From: Pseudoxanthomonas suwonensis
GTDB lineage: Bacteria; Pseudomonadota; Gammaproteobacteria; Xanthomonadales; Xanthomonadaceae
Direction: 5' to 3'
NCBI RefSeq assembly: GCF_010093235.1
Contig: NZ_PDWP01000025.1
Span: forward strand, 1 to 58,853
DNA: 58,853 nt
In this document: piece after piece, positions 35,801-43,414 of the stretch
Layout of the letters: each line of letters starts with the position of its first letter
How positions within the stretch are numbered: position 1 is the first letter of the stretch
Program-made: the position numbers and the translations under genes
The notes under the pieces: model-generated
Database searches by the model: none
The model's input: only the letters and a program-made list of their open reading frames with translations
What the model was told of the DNA's origin: nothing

Positions 35801-37777
35801 TCCGCGCTGGTCTACGCCGACGCGCACTACGGCAAGCGCGATGCCGAGGTCCTGGTGCGCGCGCCGGTGGTGGCCGAAGCCGGGATGCCACGCGTGCTGG
35901 CCCCGGGCGACCGCGGCATGGTGAGCCTGGACCTGCAGAACTTCACCGGCCGCGCCGGCGAGTTCCGGGTGCGGGTGGAGGGCGAGGGTCCGCTGGATGT
36001 CGGCGAGGGCGAGCGCCGCGTGCGCCTGGATGATGGCGCCAAGGCCACGCTGGAGTTTCCGCTCGCGGCGCGCTCCGGCAGCACCGTGGCGAAGGTGCGC
36101 GTGAGGGTGGACGGCGGCGGCCACTCGGTGGACCGCCGCTACGACCTGCCGGTGCGCCCGGCGTGGCCGGCCGTGCTGCGCAGCCAGACCCGGGTGCTGG
36201 AGGAGGGCGCGTCGCTGGCGCTGGACGCCTCGCTGGCCGAAGGCCTGCTCGGCGAGACGGTCAACGCCTACCTGCGCATCACCACCGCGCCGCCGGTGCC
36301 CTATGCCAGCGCACTGCAGGGCCTGCTGGACTACCCCTATGGCTGTGCCGAGCAGACCACCAGCAAGGGCTACGCGGCGCTGCTGATGGATCCGCGCATC
36401 GCCGCGCAGCTCGGCGGTCCTTCGCTGCCGGCCGAACAGCGCCGCGCGCGGGTGGAGGGCGCGATCGGGCGCCTGGTGGCGATGCAGACCGCCGGCGGGC
36501 ACTTCTCGATGTGGGGCGGGCAGGGCGGCGCCGAACCGGCGCTGACCCCGTACATCGCCGACTTCCTGCTCGATGCACGCGAGGCAGGCTTCGTCGTTCC
36601 CGCCAATGCCCTGCAGAAGGCCCTGGACCGCCTGTCCGAGGACCTGCTGTCGGGCGATCCGCAGTTCTACGGCCGCGACCACCGCGAGCACCTGCGCTTC
36701 GCCTATCGCGCCTACGCGGGCTACGTGTTGGCGCGGGTCAACCGCGCCCCGCTGGGCACCCTGCGTGCGCTGTACGACCAGGAGAAGGGACGCAGCCTCA
36801 CCGGGCTGCCGCTGGTGCAGCTGGGCCTGGCGCTGTCGCTGCAGGGCGATGCGCGGCGCGGGGAGGCGGCCATCGCCGACGGCTTCGCGCTGGATCCGCG
36901 CAAGCGTCCGCGCTGGCTCGGCGACTACGGCAGCCAGATCCGCGACGAAGCGTTGATGGTCGCGCTGCTGCACGAACGCGAACGCGCCGACGCGAAGTTC
37001 GACGCGCGGGCGCTGGACTTGGCGCGGGCGCTGCAGGCGCGCCGTTCCGCCGACGGCAGCGGCCGGCTGTGGCTCAGCACCCAGGAGCAGATGGCGATCG
37101 CGCGCCTGGGCCGTGCGCTGCAGGCCGGCGACGGGCGCCAGGTCACCGGCCAATGGCGTGCGGGGCACGGCGGCGAGGAGGTGGAGTCGAGCGTATTCGC
37201 GCGCACCCTGGACGCGGCGGCGCTGGCCGCCGGCGCGCGTTTCCAGGCCCGGGGTGGTCCCTACTACGCCAGCATCGACGTGGCCGGCGTGCCGCGCCAG
37301 GCCCCGTCCGAGGACCGCAGCGTGGCCGGCGTGTCGCGCGACTGGTTCTGGCCGGATGGCCGGCGCTGGAGCGGTGGCACGCTCAAGGAAGGGCAGGTGC
37401 TGGTGGCGCGGCTGACGGTCGAGACCGGCGAGTCGATGCCCGATGCGCTGGTCACCGACCTGCTGCCGGCCGGGCTGGAGGCGGAAAACCTCAACCTCGG
37501 CGACGCCGCGCAGTGGGAAGGCATCCGCATCGACGGCGTCGTGCTGTCCGAGCGTTCGGGCGAGGCCGAGATCCGCCACGAGGAACACCGCGACGACCGC
37601 TACGTGGCCGCCATCTCCCTGCGTGGAGGTGGACGCGCGCGGCTTTACTACCTGGTGCGCGCGGTCACGCCGGGGACGTACACCGTGCCGCCGCCGCAGG
37701 TGGAGGACATGTACCAGCCGACCCTGCGCGGCACCGGCGCGGCGCGTCCGTCGCAGGTCACCATCGTGCAACCCTGA
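32819..37777 (+). CDS. Bacterial alpha-2-macroglobulin lipoprotein (YfhM-like)
   Basis: 1652 residues, nearly the length of E. coli YfhM (1653). The opening has an Arg-rich start, a hydrophobic stretch and the lipobox LAGGC, so it is a lipoprotein exposed to the periplasm. MG domains follow, a bait-region-like stretch precedes the thioester domain, and the thioester motif YGCAEQTTSK supplies C1176 and Q1179. These proteins trap proteases that enter the periplasm. The usual partner pbpC is not adjacent. ATG 32819 has GGGAGGG just upstream and sits before the signal sequence, which fixes this start. Oddly, the upstream kinase frame enters this gene in phase without a stop. A bidirectional terminator follows at 37797. 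Confidence 0.9.
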   Translation: MGIAARRRFGACGVWGIMLASLLAGGCGRDPGGQLPGVGGEKLQAGREEIAGLGLARAWADQHEGRLALALEFSRPLVGTQDFDALLKVEPAGTARDGSGWTLSDDGKVLRYPFVEAARDYTVSLAGALLAADGSRLEPPLEKTIHTGELEPVAGFASQGSVLPARESRGLPVVSVNVDEVDVEFLRVREDALPRFFAQFQRGGRRGGWELDRDYGDGAPLRELAEPAYLNRFVLGGGRNERVVSHLPVQDIAELQQPGLYFAVMRRVGRYSDSYDTAFFTVSDIGLHARAYRDRLYVHTASLRDGAPLKGVELRVLDARGQALLKSATDGNGNALLDYRLDAGHVLVARRGRDVSLLPFNQPALDLSEFAVAGRAQAAFDVFAWSGRDLYRPGETLRISALLRDFDGRAMPAPKDGAGQPLFLRLKQPDGRVFRETRLDPGVQGYYAFEQAIPDDAPTGRWQVEFRTDPADGQAVQGMSLRIEEFLPERLKLELSTATAGDTLAPGAPLELRAEAAYLYGAPAAGNRFTARMALAVARDPVAGWPGYAFGDATVELPREPRDVLDAQFDPHGRLEARLALPEEAVRAKTPVKVTVLGDVHESGGRPVSRSLQRVLWPAPALVGVRPLFEPQDGAPAEADAGFELVRVDAQGRPQPAKGLQLTLVRELRDYHWRHDDDGGWNYDFTRRFENVQTRTLDAGTSPVRFDVPVAWGEYRIDVFDPATGLTMRYPFHAGWSWGDENRGPDARPDKVKLALDRTAYRAGDTLRVTVTPPQAGRGVLLVESDRLLYVHDIEVRGQAGKAAATFEIPVTADWERHDVYVTALVFRPSAADTLVAPARAVGVVHVPMRRDERRVAVGLKVPEQVRPQQELPVTVSVPQLAGKLAHVTVSAVDAGIINITRFPVPDAAAHFFGQRRLGTDAYDVYGRVIGSYDGGTARLRFGGDMALQALPQARRPTARGQTVDLFSGPVRLDAQGNARIALPVPDFNGTVRVSALVYADAHYGKRDAEVLVRAPVVAEAGMPRVLAPGDRGMVSLDLQNFTGRAGEFRVRVEGEGPLDVGEGERRVRLDDGAKATLEFPLAARSGSTVAKVRVRVDGGGHSVDRRYDLPVRPAWPAVLRSQTRVLEEGASLALDASLAEGLLGETVNAYLRITTAPPVPYASALQGLLDYPYGCAEQTTSKGYAALLMDPRIAAQLGGPSLPAEQRRARVEGAIGRLVAMQTAGGHFSMWGGQGGAEPALTPYIADFLLDAREAGFVVPANALQKALDRLSEDLLSGDPQFYGRDHREHLRFAYRAYAGYVLARVNRAPLGTLRALYDQEKGRSLTGLPLVQLGLALSLQGDARRGEAAIADGFALDPRKRPRWLGDYGSQIRDEALMVALLHERERADAKFDARALDLARALQARRSADGSGRLWLSTQEQMAIARLGRALQAGDGRQVTGQWRAGHGGEEVESSVFARTLDAAALAAGARFQARGGPYYASIDVAGVPRQAPSEDRSVAGVSRDWFWPDGRRWSGGTLKEGQVLVARLTVETGESMPDALVTDLLPAGLEAENLNLGDAAQWEGIRIDGVVLSERSGEAEIRHEEHRDDRYVAAISLRGGGRARLYYLVRAVTPGTYTVPPPQVEDMYQPTLRGTGAARPSQVTIVQP

Positions 37778-37796
37778 CCCGCGCGGCGGGCAAAGA

Positions 37797-37827
37797 AAAA
37801 CCCCGCCTCGCGGCGGGGTTTTCCTTA
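37797..37827. terminator. Bidirectional intrinsic terminator
   Basis: An 11-bp stem, AAAACCCCGCC (37797-37807) with GGCGGGGTTTT (37812-37822), loop TCGC. A-run and T-run flank it on both strands, so it can stop both the macroglobulin transcript and the convergent csp transcript. Confidence 0.9.
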
Positions 37828-37852
37828 TCGCCGGGATAATCCCCGGAGGGGA

Positions 37853-38059
37853 TCAGTCCAGCGGAGTGATATTCGATGCCTGAGCGCCCTTCGGGCCCTG
37901 GGTGACCTCGTAGCTCACGCGCTGGCCTTCCCTCAGCGAGCGGAAGCCCTTGGCGTTGATCGCGGAAAAGTGCGCGAAGACATCCGCGCTCCCGTCTTCC
38001 GGCGAGATGAAGCCAAATCCCTTGGCGTCGTTGAACCACTTGACGGTACCGTTGGCCAT
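37853..38059 (-). CDS. Cold-shock protein (CspA family)
   Basis: A 68-residue single OB-fold RNA/DNA-binding protein. RNP1 is KGFGFI and RNP2 is VFAHF; the opening [10 protein letters not shown] and the closing [10 protein letters not shown] are standard. It acts as an RNA chaperone. The ATG at 38059-38057 fits the family length. It lies downstream of hpt-MTIP on the same strand but has a promoter of its own (38111-38139), implying a leader of about 45 nt; whether it is cold-induced cannot be told. Confidence 0.95.
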   Translation of the reverse strand: MANGTVKWFNDAKGFGFISPEDGSADVFAHFSAINAKGFRSLREGQRVSYEVTQGPKGAQASNITPLD

Positions 38060-38110
38060 GATGCTGCGTAATCCTTGCGTTTGATGGAGATGCGGCGGCC
38101 GCCGCGAGCG

Positions 38111-38139
38111 GAGTATGCAAATACATGCGCCCGCTGACA
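38111..38139 (-). promoter_or_regulatory. csp promoter
   Basis: On the minus strand, -35 TTGTCA (38139-38134), a 17-base spacer and -10 CATACT (38116-38111) sit about 50 bp upstream of the csp start, between the MTI phosphorylase stop and csp. Confidence 0.6.
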
Positions 38140-38153
38140 ATCAGCACAGTGAA

Positions 38154-38921
38154 TCAATTTCCGATGTTACCGGTATCTTCACCTTTCGTTAACAGCCCGC
38201 CGAGCAGGTCCGGCAGGCCCGAGGAAGCGGCCGCGACATTCTCCAGCACCTCGTCCAGGGTGATCTCGGCCGAATCTCCGCAGCCGGCCGCCCAGTTGGC
38301 GACGATGGCCAGGCAGGCATATTCCAGGCCCAGTTCCCGTGCAAGCGCCGCCTCGGGCATTCCGGTCATGCCGACCAGGTCGCAGCCATCGCGGCGCATG
38401 CGCGCGATCTCGGCGTTGGTCTCCAGGCGCGGCCCCTGGGTGGCGCCGTAGCAGCCGCCATCCACGACCTGCAGGCCGGCCTTGCGGGCCGCCGCCAGCA
38501 CATCGGCGCGCAGGCCGGGGCTGTAGGGATGGCCGAAATCCACGTGCAGCGGCTCGCCCTCGCCATCCCAGAAGGTGGACTCGCGACCCCAGGTGTAATC
38601 GATCAGCTGGTCAGGACAGGCCAGTACGCGCGGGCCGTAGGCGTCGGTGATGCCGCCGACGGTGTTCAGCGCCAGCACCCGGCGCGCGCCCGCCTGGTGC
38701 AGGGCATGCAGGTTGGCGCGGTAGTTGACCCGGTGCGGGGGCAGGGCGTGGCCTTCGCCGTGGCGGGCAAGGAAGGCCACGGTGGACCCTCCGAGGCGGC
38801 CGACCCTGACCGGGCCGGAGGGCTTTCCGTACGGGGTATCGAAGCTGCGTGCTTCCACGTCCTCGAGGGCGGCCAGGCGGTAGACGCCGGTGCCGCCGAT
38901 CACGGCAAGGTCCAGCGCCAC
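38154..38921 (-). CDS. S-methyl-5'-thioinosine phosphorylase (MTAP-family)
   Basis: A 255-residue purine nucleoside phosphorylase. IGGTGVYRL, the phosphate-binding FLARHGEGHALPPHRVNYRA, ALNTVGGI and the GMTGMPEAALARELGLEYA block place it in the MTAP/MTIP family; VNYRAN and ALNTVGGI resemble the Pseudomonas enzyme that prefers methylthioinosine (PA3004 type). The product would be hypoxanthine, which the hpt gene 4 bp upstream salvages. Translation starts at GTG 38921. MTIP is preferred over MTAP by similarity recalled from that group, not by assay. Confidence 0.82.
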   Translation of the reverse strand: MALDLAVIGGTGVYRLAALEDVEARSFDTPYGKPSGPVRVGRLGGSTVAFLARHGEGHALPPHRVNYRANLHALHQAGARRVLALNTVGGITDAYGPRVLACPDQLIDYTWGRESTFWDGEGEPLHVDFGHPYSPGLRADVLAAARKAGLQVVDGGCYGATQGPRLETNAEIARMRRDGCDLVGMTGMPEAALARELGLEYACLAIVANWAAGCGDSAEITLDEVLENVAAASSGLPDLLGGLLTKGEDTGNIGN

Positions 38922-38925
38922 GGCC

Positions 38926-39513
38926 TCAGTCCTTCAGCGCGTAGATGGCCGGCAGGTTGCGGCCCTGCTCGTAGTAGTCCATGCCGAAGCCGAACACGTA
39001 GCGGTCCGGCAGGTGCAGGCCGGCGTAGTCGGCGCGCACGCCTTCCACGCAGCGGTCGTGGTCCTTGACCGTCAGCGCGGCGATGCGCACGTCGGTCGCG
39101 CCCTGTTCGATGCACCAGCGGCGCACTTCCTTGAGGGTCTGGCCCTCGTCGAGGATGTCGTCGGCGATCAGCACGCGGCGGCCGTACAGCGAGGTGGCCG
39201 GGCGGTGCTTCCACACCAGTTCGCCACCCTGGTTCTGGCCGCGGTAGCGGGTGGCGTGCATGTAGTCGAACTGCAGGTCCAGGCCGCGCCTGCCCAGCTC
39301 CAGCGCGAGCTGGCCGGCGAACAGCATGCCGCCGTGCATCACGGTCAGGAACACCGGGACGAAGCTGTCGCCGAGGCGGTCGGGCGGGACGTCGCCGATG
39401 TAGTCGCGGGCGATCTCGTCGGCCATGCGGCCGATTGCCGCGTCGATGGTGGGCCGGTCGACCAGCAGGTCGGACTTGGCCAGGACTTCGGAAATGATGA
39501 GCGGAGTGGACAT
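38926..39513 (-). CDS. hpt: Hypoxanthine-guanine phosphoribosyltransferase
   Basis: A 195-residue type I phosphoribosyltransferase. The PRPP loop is VLIADDILDEGQTLKEV, the metal/pyrophosphate loop lies around FLTVMHGGMLFAG, and FGFGMDYYEQGRNLPAIYAL ends the protein. It converts hypoxanthine and guanine to IMP and GMP. It lies 4 bp upstream of the MTI phosphorylase and 42 bp downstream of nagZ on the same strand, so the purine-salvage pair is probably translated together. Confidence 0.93.
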   Translation of the reverse strand: MSTPLIISEVLAKSDLLVDRPTIDAAIGRMADEIARDYIGDVPPDRLGDSFVPVFLTVMHGGMLFAGQLALELGRRGLDLQFDYMHATRYRGQNQGGELVWKHRPATSLYGRRVLIADDILDEGQTLKEVRRWCIEQGATDVRIAALTVKDHDRCVEGVRADYAGLHLPDRYVFGFGMDYYEQGRNLPAIYALKD

Positions 39514-39555
39514 CGGTTCAGGCTACAGGAAGGGAAGGCGGATGTGTTGTGGCGG

Positions 39556-40554
39556 TCAGGCGGCGGAGGTCGGCAGGCGGCCGCGGGCGGCGCCGTAGCG
39601 GGCGTCGGCCAGCAGGCCGTCCCAGCCCAGTGCGCCGCGGCCGATCAGGCCGAGCAGGGCGGCGGTGTTGGGCCGGCGGTCGCGGACCGCATCCAGCGAT
39701 TCGTCCACCAGCTCCGGGTGGCAGACCAGGACCGCGTCGCAGCCGGCGTCCAGGTGGGCCAGCACGCGGGCGCGGACTCCGCCGGCCGCATGCGCGGCGG
39801 CCATCCCGATGTCATCGGAGAAGACCACGCCGCGGAAACCCAGCTCGCCGCGCAGGAACTGTCCGATCCAGAACGGCGAGTAGCCGGCCGGGTCCGGGGC
39901 GATGGCCGGGTACTGCACGTGGGCCATCATCACCGCGTCGGCACCCGCCTCGATGCCGGCGACGAACGGGACCAGGTCCTCGGCGCGCAGCGCCTCCAGC
40001 GGGCGCGGGTCGATGGCGTGGTCGACGTGGGTGTCCTCCAGCACGGTGCCGTGGCCGGGGAAGTGCTTGAGGGTGGCGGCCATGCCCACCGAGTGCATGC
40101 CGCGCACGTAGGCGCGGGTGAGTTCGGCCACCACCTGCGGATCGGCGCTGAAGGCACGGTCGCCGATGGCGCGGTTGCCGCGGCCCAGGTCGACCACCGG
40201 GGCAAAGCTCAGGTCCACGCCGCTGGCGCGGATTTCGCTGGCCATCAGCCAGGCGTGTTCCTCGGCCAGGGCGAGGGCGGACCGCGGGTCGCGGGCGTAC
40301 AGTTCGCCGATCCGCTGCAGCGGCGGCAATTCGCTGTAGCCCTCGCGGAAGCGCTGCACGCGGCCGCCCTCCTGGTCCACGCAGACCAGCTGCGGGCGCG
40401 GCGCGGCCTCGCGGATGGCGGCCGACAGTTCGGCGACCTGCGCGCGCGAGGCGAAATTACGCTTGAACAGGATCACGCCGGCGACCGCATCGTGCTGCAG
40501 CCAGTCGCGCTCCTGCGCGGTCAGTTCGGTGCCGGCGACGCCGATCACGAGCAT
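39556..40554 (-). CDS. nagZ: Beta-N-acetylglucosaminidase NagZ (GH3)
   Basis: A 332-residue cytoplasmic glycosidase of peptidoglycan recycling, which cleaves GlcNAc from anhydroMurNAc-peptides. VCVDQEGGRVQRFR, the flexible loop KHFPGHGTVLEDTHVDH (with the catalytic His) and the nucleophile Asp in VVFSDDIGMAAA are all present. The ATG at 40554-40552 starts directly at the family's conserved MLVIGVAG; earlier in-frame starts would run into the CYTH gene. Confidence 0.95.
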   Translation of the reverse strand: MLVIGVAGTELTAQERDWLQHDAVAGVILFKRNFASRAQVAELSAAIREAAPRPQLVCVDQEGGRVQRFREGYSELPPLQRIGELYARDPRSALALAEEHAWLMASEIRASGVDLSFAPVVDLGRGNRAIGDRAFSADPQVVAELTRAYVRGMHSVGMAATLKHFPGHGTVLEDTHVDHAIDPRPLEALRAEDLVPFVAGIEAGADAVMMAHVQYPAIAPDPAGYSPFWIGQFLRGELGFRGVVFSDDIGMAAAHAAGGVRARVLAHLDAGCDAVLVCHPELVDESLDAVRDRRPNTAALLGLIGRGALGWDGLLADARYGAARGRLPTSAA

Positions 40555-40640
40555 GCGGTGGGACTCCGGGGCGCGCGGATGGGCGCGGCCGGCCATTGTC
40601 GCAGATGCGGGGCGACGGCCGCGACGCCGGGAGCGTGGCC

Positions 40641-41159
40641 TCAGCCCGGCGCCGGGCCGGCGCGCTCGGCCTCGCTCCAGCGCGACCAGGGGCGCTCGGC
40701 CAGGGCCAGGTTGTAGTAGCGCTTGAGCTCGGTGACCTCGGCGCCAAGCCAGTCCGGGCGCTCGAAGGCCTCGTCCACGGCGTCGAGTTCGATCTCCGCC
40801 ACCACCAGGCCGGCGTTGTCGCCCTCGAACTCGTCGATTTCCCACAGGTGGCCGCCGTGGCGCACGTAGTGCCGCCGCTTGCGCACCACGCCGCCCACGC
40901 ACAGCTCCAGCAGCTGGCGGGCATCCTCCACCGGGACCGGGTAGTCGAACTCCAGCCGGCTGGGGCCGGCCTGGGCCGACTTGATGTTGAGGAAGGCGGA
41001 CGGGCCCTCGATCCGGACCCGGACCGAGGCCTTCTGGAGGCCGCCGTCCAGCACCCGCAGGTCGTTGAGGTAGCCCTGCGCCATCGGCTGGGGGCGCTCC
41101 ACCGCCGCGCGCCAGCCGTCGCCGGCCAGCAGGAACTTGCGTTCGATCTCCACGCCCAT
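40641..41159 (-). CDS. CYTH-domain protein (triphosphate tunnel metalloenzyme)
   Basis: A 172-residue CYTH protein. The ExExK signature is GVEIERKFL at the N terminus; RVRIEGPSAFLNIKSA, the basic RKRRHYVRHGG strand and the acidic EIDEFEGDNAGLVVAEIELD are the tunnel strands that bind metal and triphosphate. Members are tripolyphosphatases, thiamine triphosphatases or adenylate cyclases; which applies is unknown. ATG 41159-41157 is preferred (GGAG upstream, signature immediately after); an ATG at 41189 would add 10 residues. It lies 86 bp upstream of nagZ. Confidence 0.87.
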   Translation of the reverse strand: MGVEIERKFLLAGDGWRAAVERPQPMAQGYLNDLRVLDGGLQKASVRVRIEGPSAFLNIKSAQAGPSRLEFDYPVPVEDARQLLELCVGGVVRKRRHYVRHGGHLWEIDEFEGDNAGLVVAEIELDAVDEAFERPDWLGAEVTELKRYYNLALAERPWSRWSEAERAGPAPG

Positions 41160-41309
41160 GGGAGGGGCTCCGTCGAAAGGGGGCGACATGATGCCAGCGC
41201 GGGCGGGCTGGCGGCCGCCCGGGGGCCGCCATGCGGGGGGTCATGGACGCTCCGACCCCCGTTCGTGTATTAAACCCGCTGCCCTTGCACCTGGAACCAG
41301 GACCGCTGC

Positions 41310-43373
41310 ATGCAGAAAGACAGCACGATCCGCCTGCTTATCGTCGACGACCGCGTGGAGGATGCCGAAGCGGTCGTGACGGCCCTCCGCAATGGCGGCA
41401 TCGCCGTGCGGCCCCTGCGCCCGCAGGATCCGGCCGAGCTCGCGCAGATGATCGCCAGCCAGCAGGTGGACCTGGTCCTGGCCAGCAATTCCAACGCCAT
41501 GCCCCTGCCGCAGGTGTGCGCCAACGTGGCCGCCAGCGGCAAGGACCTGCCGCTGCTGGTCCTGGTGGACCGGATCGACGACGCGACGGTGCTGTCCGGC
41601 CTGGTCGACGGCGCGCGCGCGCTGGTCCTGCGCCACCGTTCCGAGCACCTGCTGGCGACGGTGCGCCGCGAGTGGGCCGACCTGGAGGCGCGCCGCGGCC
41701 TGCGTCGCCTGGAGGCGCAGTTGCGCGAGACCGAGCGTCGCTGCGACGCGCTGATCGCCTCCTCGCGCGATCCGGTGGCGTACATCCACGAGGGCATGCA
41801 CATCCGCGCCAACGACGCGTACCTGGAGATGTTCGGGTTCGAGTCGTTCGAGGACGTGGAGAGCATGTCGCTGCTGGACCTGGTCGCGGCCCAGCACATC
41901 GATGGCTTCAAGCAGCTGCTCAAGTCGCTGTCGCGCGGCGAGCCGCCGCCGGCCGAATACCTGATGGAGGCGCGCCACCTCGACGGCACGACCTTCCCGG
42001 CGAAGATGGAGTTCGCCACCGCCAGCTACGAGGGCGAGCCCTGCATCCAGGTGGTGTTCCGCCGCCGCGAGGAGCTGGATCCGGAGCTGGCGCGCGAGGT
42101 CGAGGAGCTGCGCCAGCGCGACCAGGTGACCGGCCTGCTCAACCGCCCGACCTTCATGCGCCTGCTCGAGGACGTGGTGGCGCGCGTGGGCCGCGATGGT
42201 GGCCAGTACGGCTTCCTGCTGCTGGAACCGGACCACTACGCGCGCCTGCTGCCCGACATCGGACTGGACGCGGCCGACGCCCTGGTCGCCGCCCTGGCCG
42301 ACCGCGTGCGCAGCGTGCTGGACCCGGACGTGCCGGTGGCGCGCTTCGGCGAGCACAGCTTCGCGGTGCTGGTCCAGGGCAACCACGCCATTACCCGCGG
42401 CGTGGCCGAGGCGCTGCGCGATGCCATCGCCACCCATGTCTTCAGCGTGGGCGCGCGTTCGGTCGCGGTGACTGCGAGCATCGGCGGCGTGCAGGTGGGC
42501 GAGAAGATCGCCAGCGTGCCGCAGATCCTGTCCAAGGGCAGCCACTGCCTGCACGCGGCGGTGGAGATGGGCGGCAATACCGTCCAGGTCTTCGACCCCG
42601 GCGCGGCCGACCGGGCCGAGGAGGAGCGGATCGCGCGCTGGGTGGAGCGGCTGCGCGAGGCGCTGGCCGGCAACGGTTTCGTGCCGCACTACCTGCCGGT
42701 CCAGGGCCTGCAGGGCGACGGCGGCGAGCTGTACGAGGTGCACCTGCGGATCGACGTCAACGGCGAACTGGTGAAGCCGTCGGCGTTCACGGCCATCGCC
42801 GAGGAGCACGGCCTGCTGGGCGAGATCGACCGCTGGGTGGTGCGCCAGGCGATCGCCACCCTGGCCGAGCGCCACCGCGCCGGCCGCAACACCCGCCTGC
42901 TGGTGCGGGTGTGCCCGGACTCGTTCTCCGAGGGCATGGCCAACCTGATCCGCACCGAGCTGGCCATGCATGGCGTTTCCGGCGACCGGCTGTGGCTGGA
43001 GGCACCGGAGGCCAAGGTGTTCACCCACCTGCGCGATGCCCAGCAGTTCCTGTCCGCCGTCTCGGCGCTGGGCTGCCGCATGGGCCTGGAGCAGTTCGGC
43101 TCGGGGCTGGATTCGTTCCAGCTGCTGTCGCACTTCAGGCCGGCGTTCCTGAAGATCGACCACGGCCTGACCGAGGACCTCGGCAAGGGCGGCGAGGCGC
43201 AGGAGAAGGTGCGCGAGATCACCTCGCGCGCCCAGGCCGATGGCATGGCCACCCTCGCCGAGCACGTCGGCGACGCCCAGACCATGAGCCAGCTGTTCAC
43301 GCTGGGCGTGGACTATGTGTCCGGTGACTTCATCGCGCCGGTGGGCCCGGCGATGAACTTCGAGTTCGGCTGA
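41310..43373 (+). CDS. fimX: FimX-like REC-PAS-GGDEF-EAL c-di-GMP effector (all motifs degenerate)
   Basis: A 687-residue protein, close to FimX (about 690). Domains in order: receiver-like (1-120, phospho-acceptor replaced in LVLASNSN), PAS (about 145-260), GGDEF (about 265-420) with the active site changed to GEHSF near 347, and EAL (430-687) with EAL changed to EVHL near 476. The same domain order and loss of both catalytic motifs define FimX, which binds c-di-GMP through its EAL domain and promotes type IV pilus function with PilZ. The symbol is assigned on this architecture. It is a single-gene unit divergent from the CYTH gene. Confidence 0.78.
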   Translation: MQKDSTIRLLIVDDRVEDAEAVVTALRNGGIAVRPLRPQDPAELAQMIASQQVDLVLASNSNAMPLPQVCANVAASGKDLPLLVLVDRIDDATVLSGLVDGARALVLRHRSEHLLATVRREWADLEARRGLRRLEAQLRETERRCDALIASSRDPVAYIHEGMHIRANDAYLEMFGFESFEDVESMSLLDLVAAQHIDGFKQLLKSLSRGEPPPAEYLMEARHLDGTTFPAKMEFATASYEGEPCIQVVFRRREELDPELAREVEELRQRDQVTGLLNRPTFMRLLEDVVARVGRDGGQYGFLLLEPDHYARLLPDIGLDAADALVAALADRVRSVLDPDVPVARFGEHSFAVLVQGNHAITRGVAEALRDAIATHVFSVGARSVAVTASIGGVQVGEKIASVPQILSKGSHCLHAAVEMGGNTVQVFDPGAADRAEEERIARWVERLREALAGNGFVPHYLPVQGLQGDGGELYEVHLRIDVNGELVKPSAFTAIAEEHGLLGEIDRWVVRQAIATLAERHRAGRNTRLLVRVCPDSFSEGMANLIRTELAMHGVSGDRLWLEAPEAKVFTHLRDAQQFLSAVSALGCRMGLEQFGSGLDSFQLLSHFRPAFLKIDHGLTEDLGKGGEAQEKVREITSRAQADGMATLAEHVGDAQTMSQLFTLGVDYVSGDFIAPVGPAMNFEFG

Positions 43374-43414
43374 CCGCACGCGGTCGGCCGCCACCCCTGG
43401 TGGAGGAGGACCGC

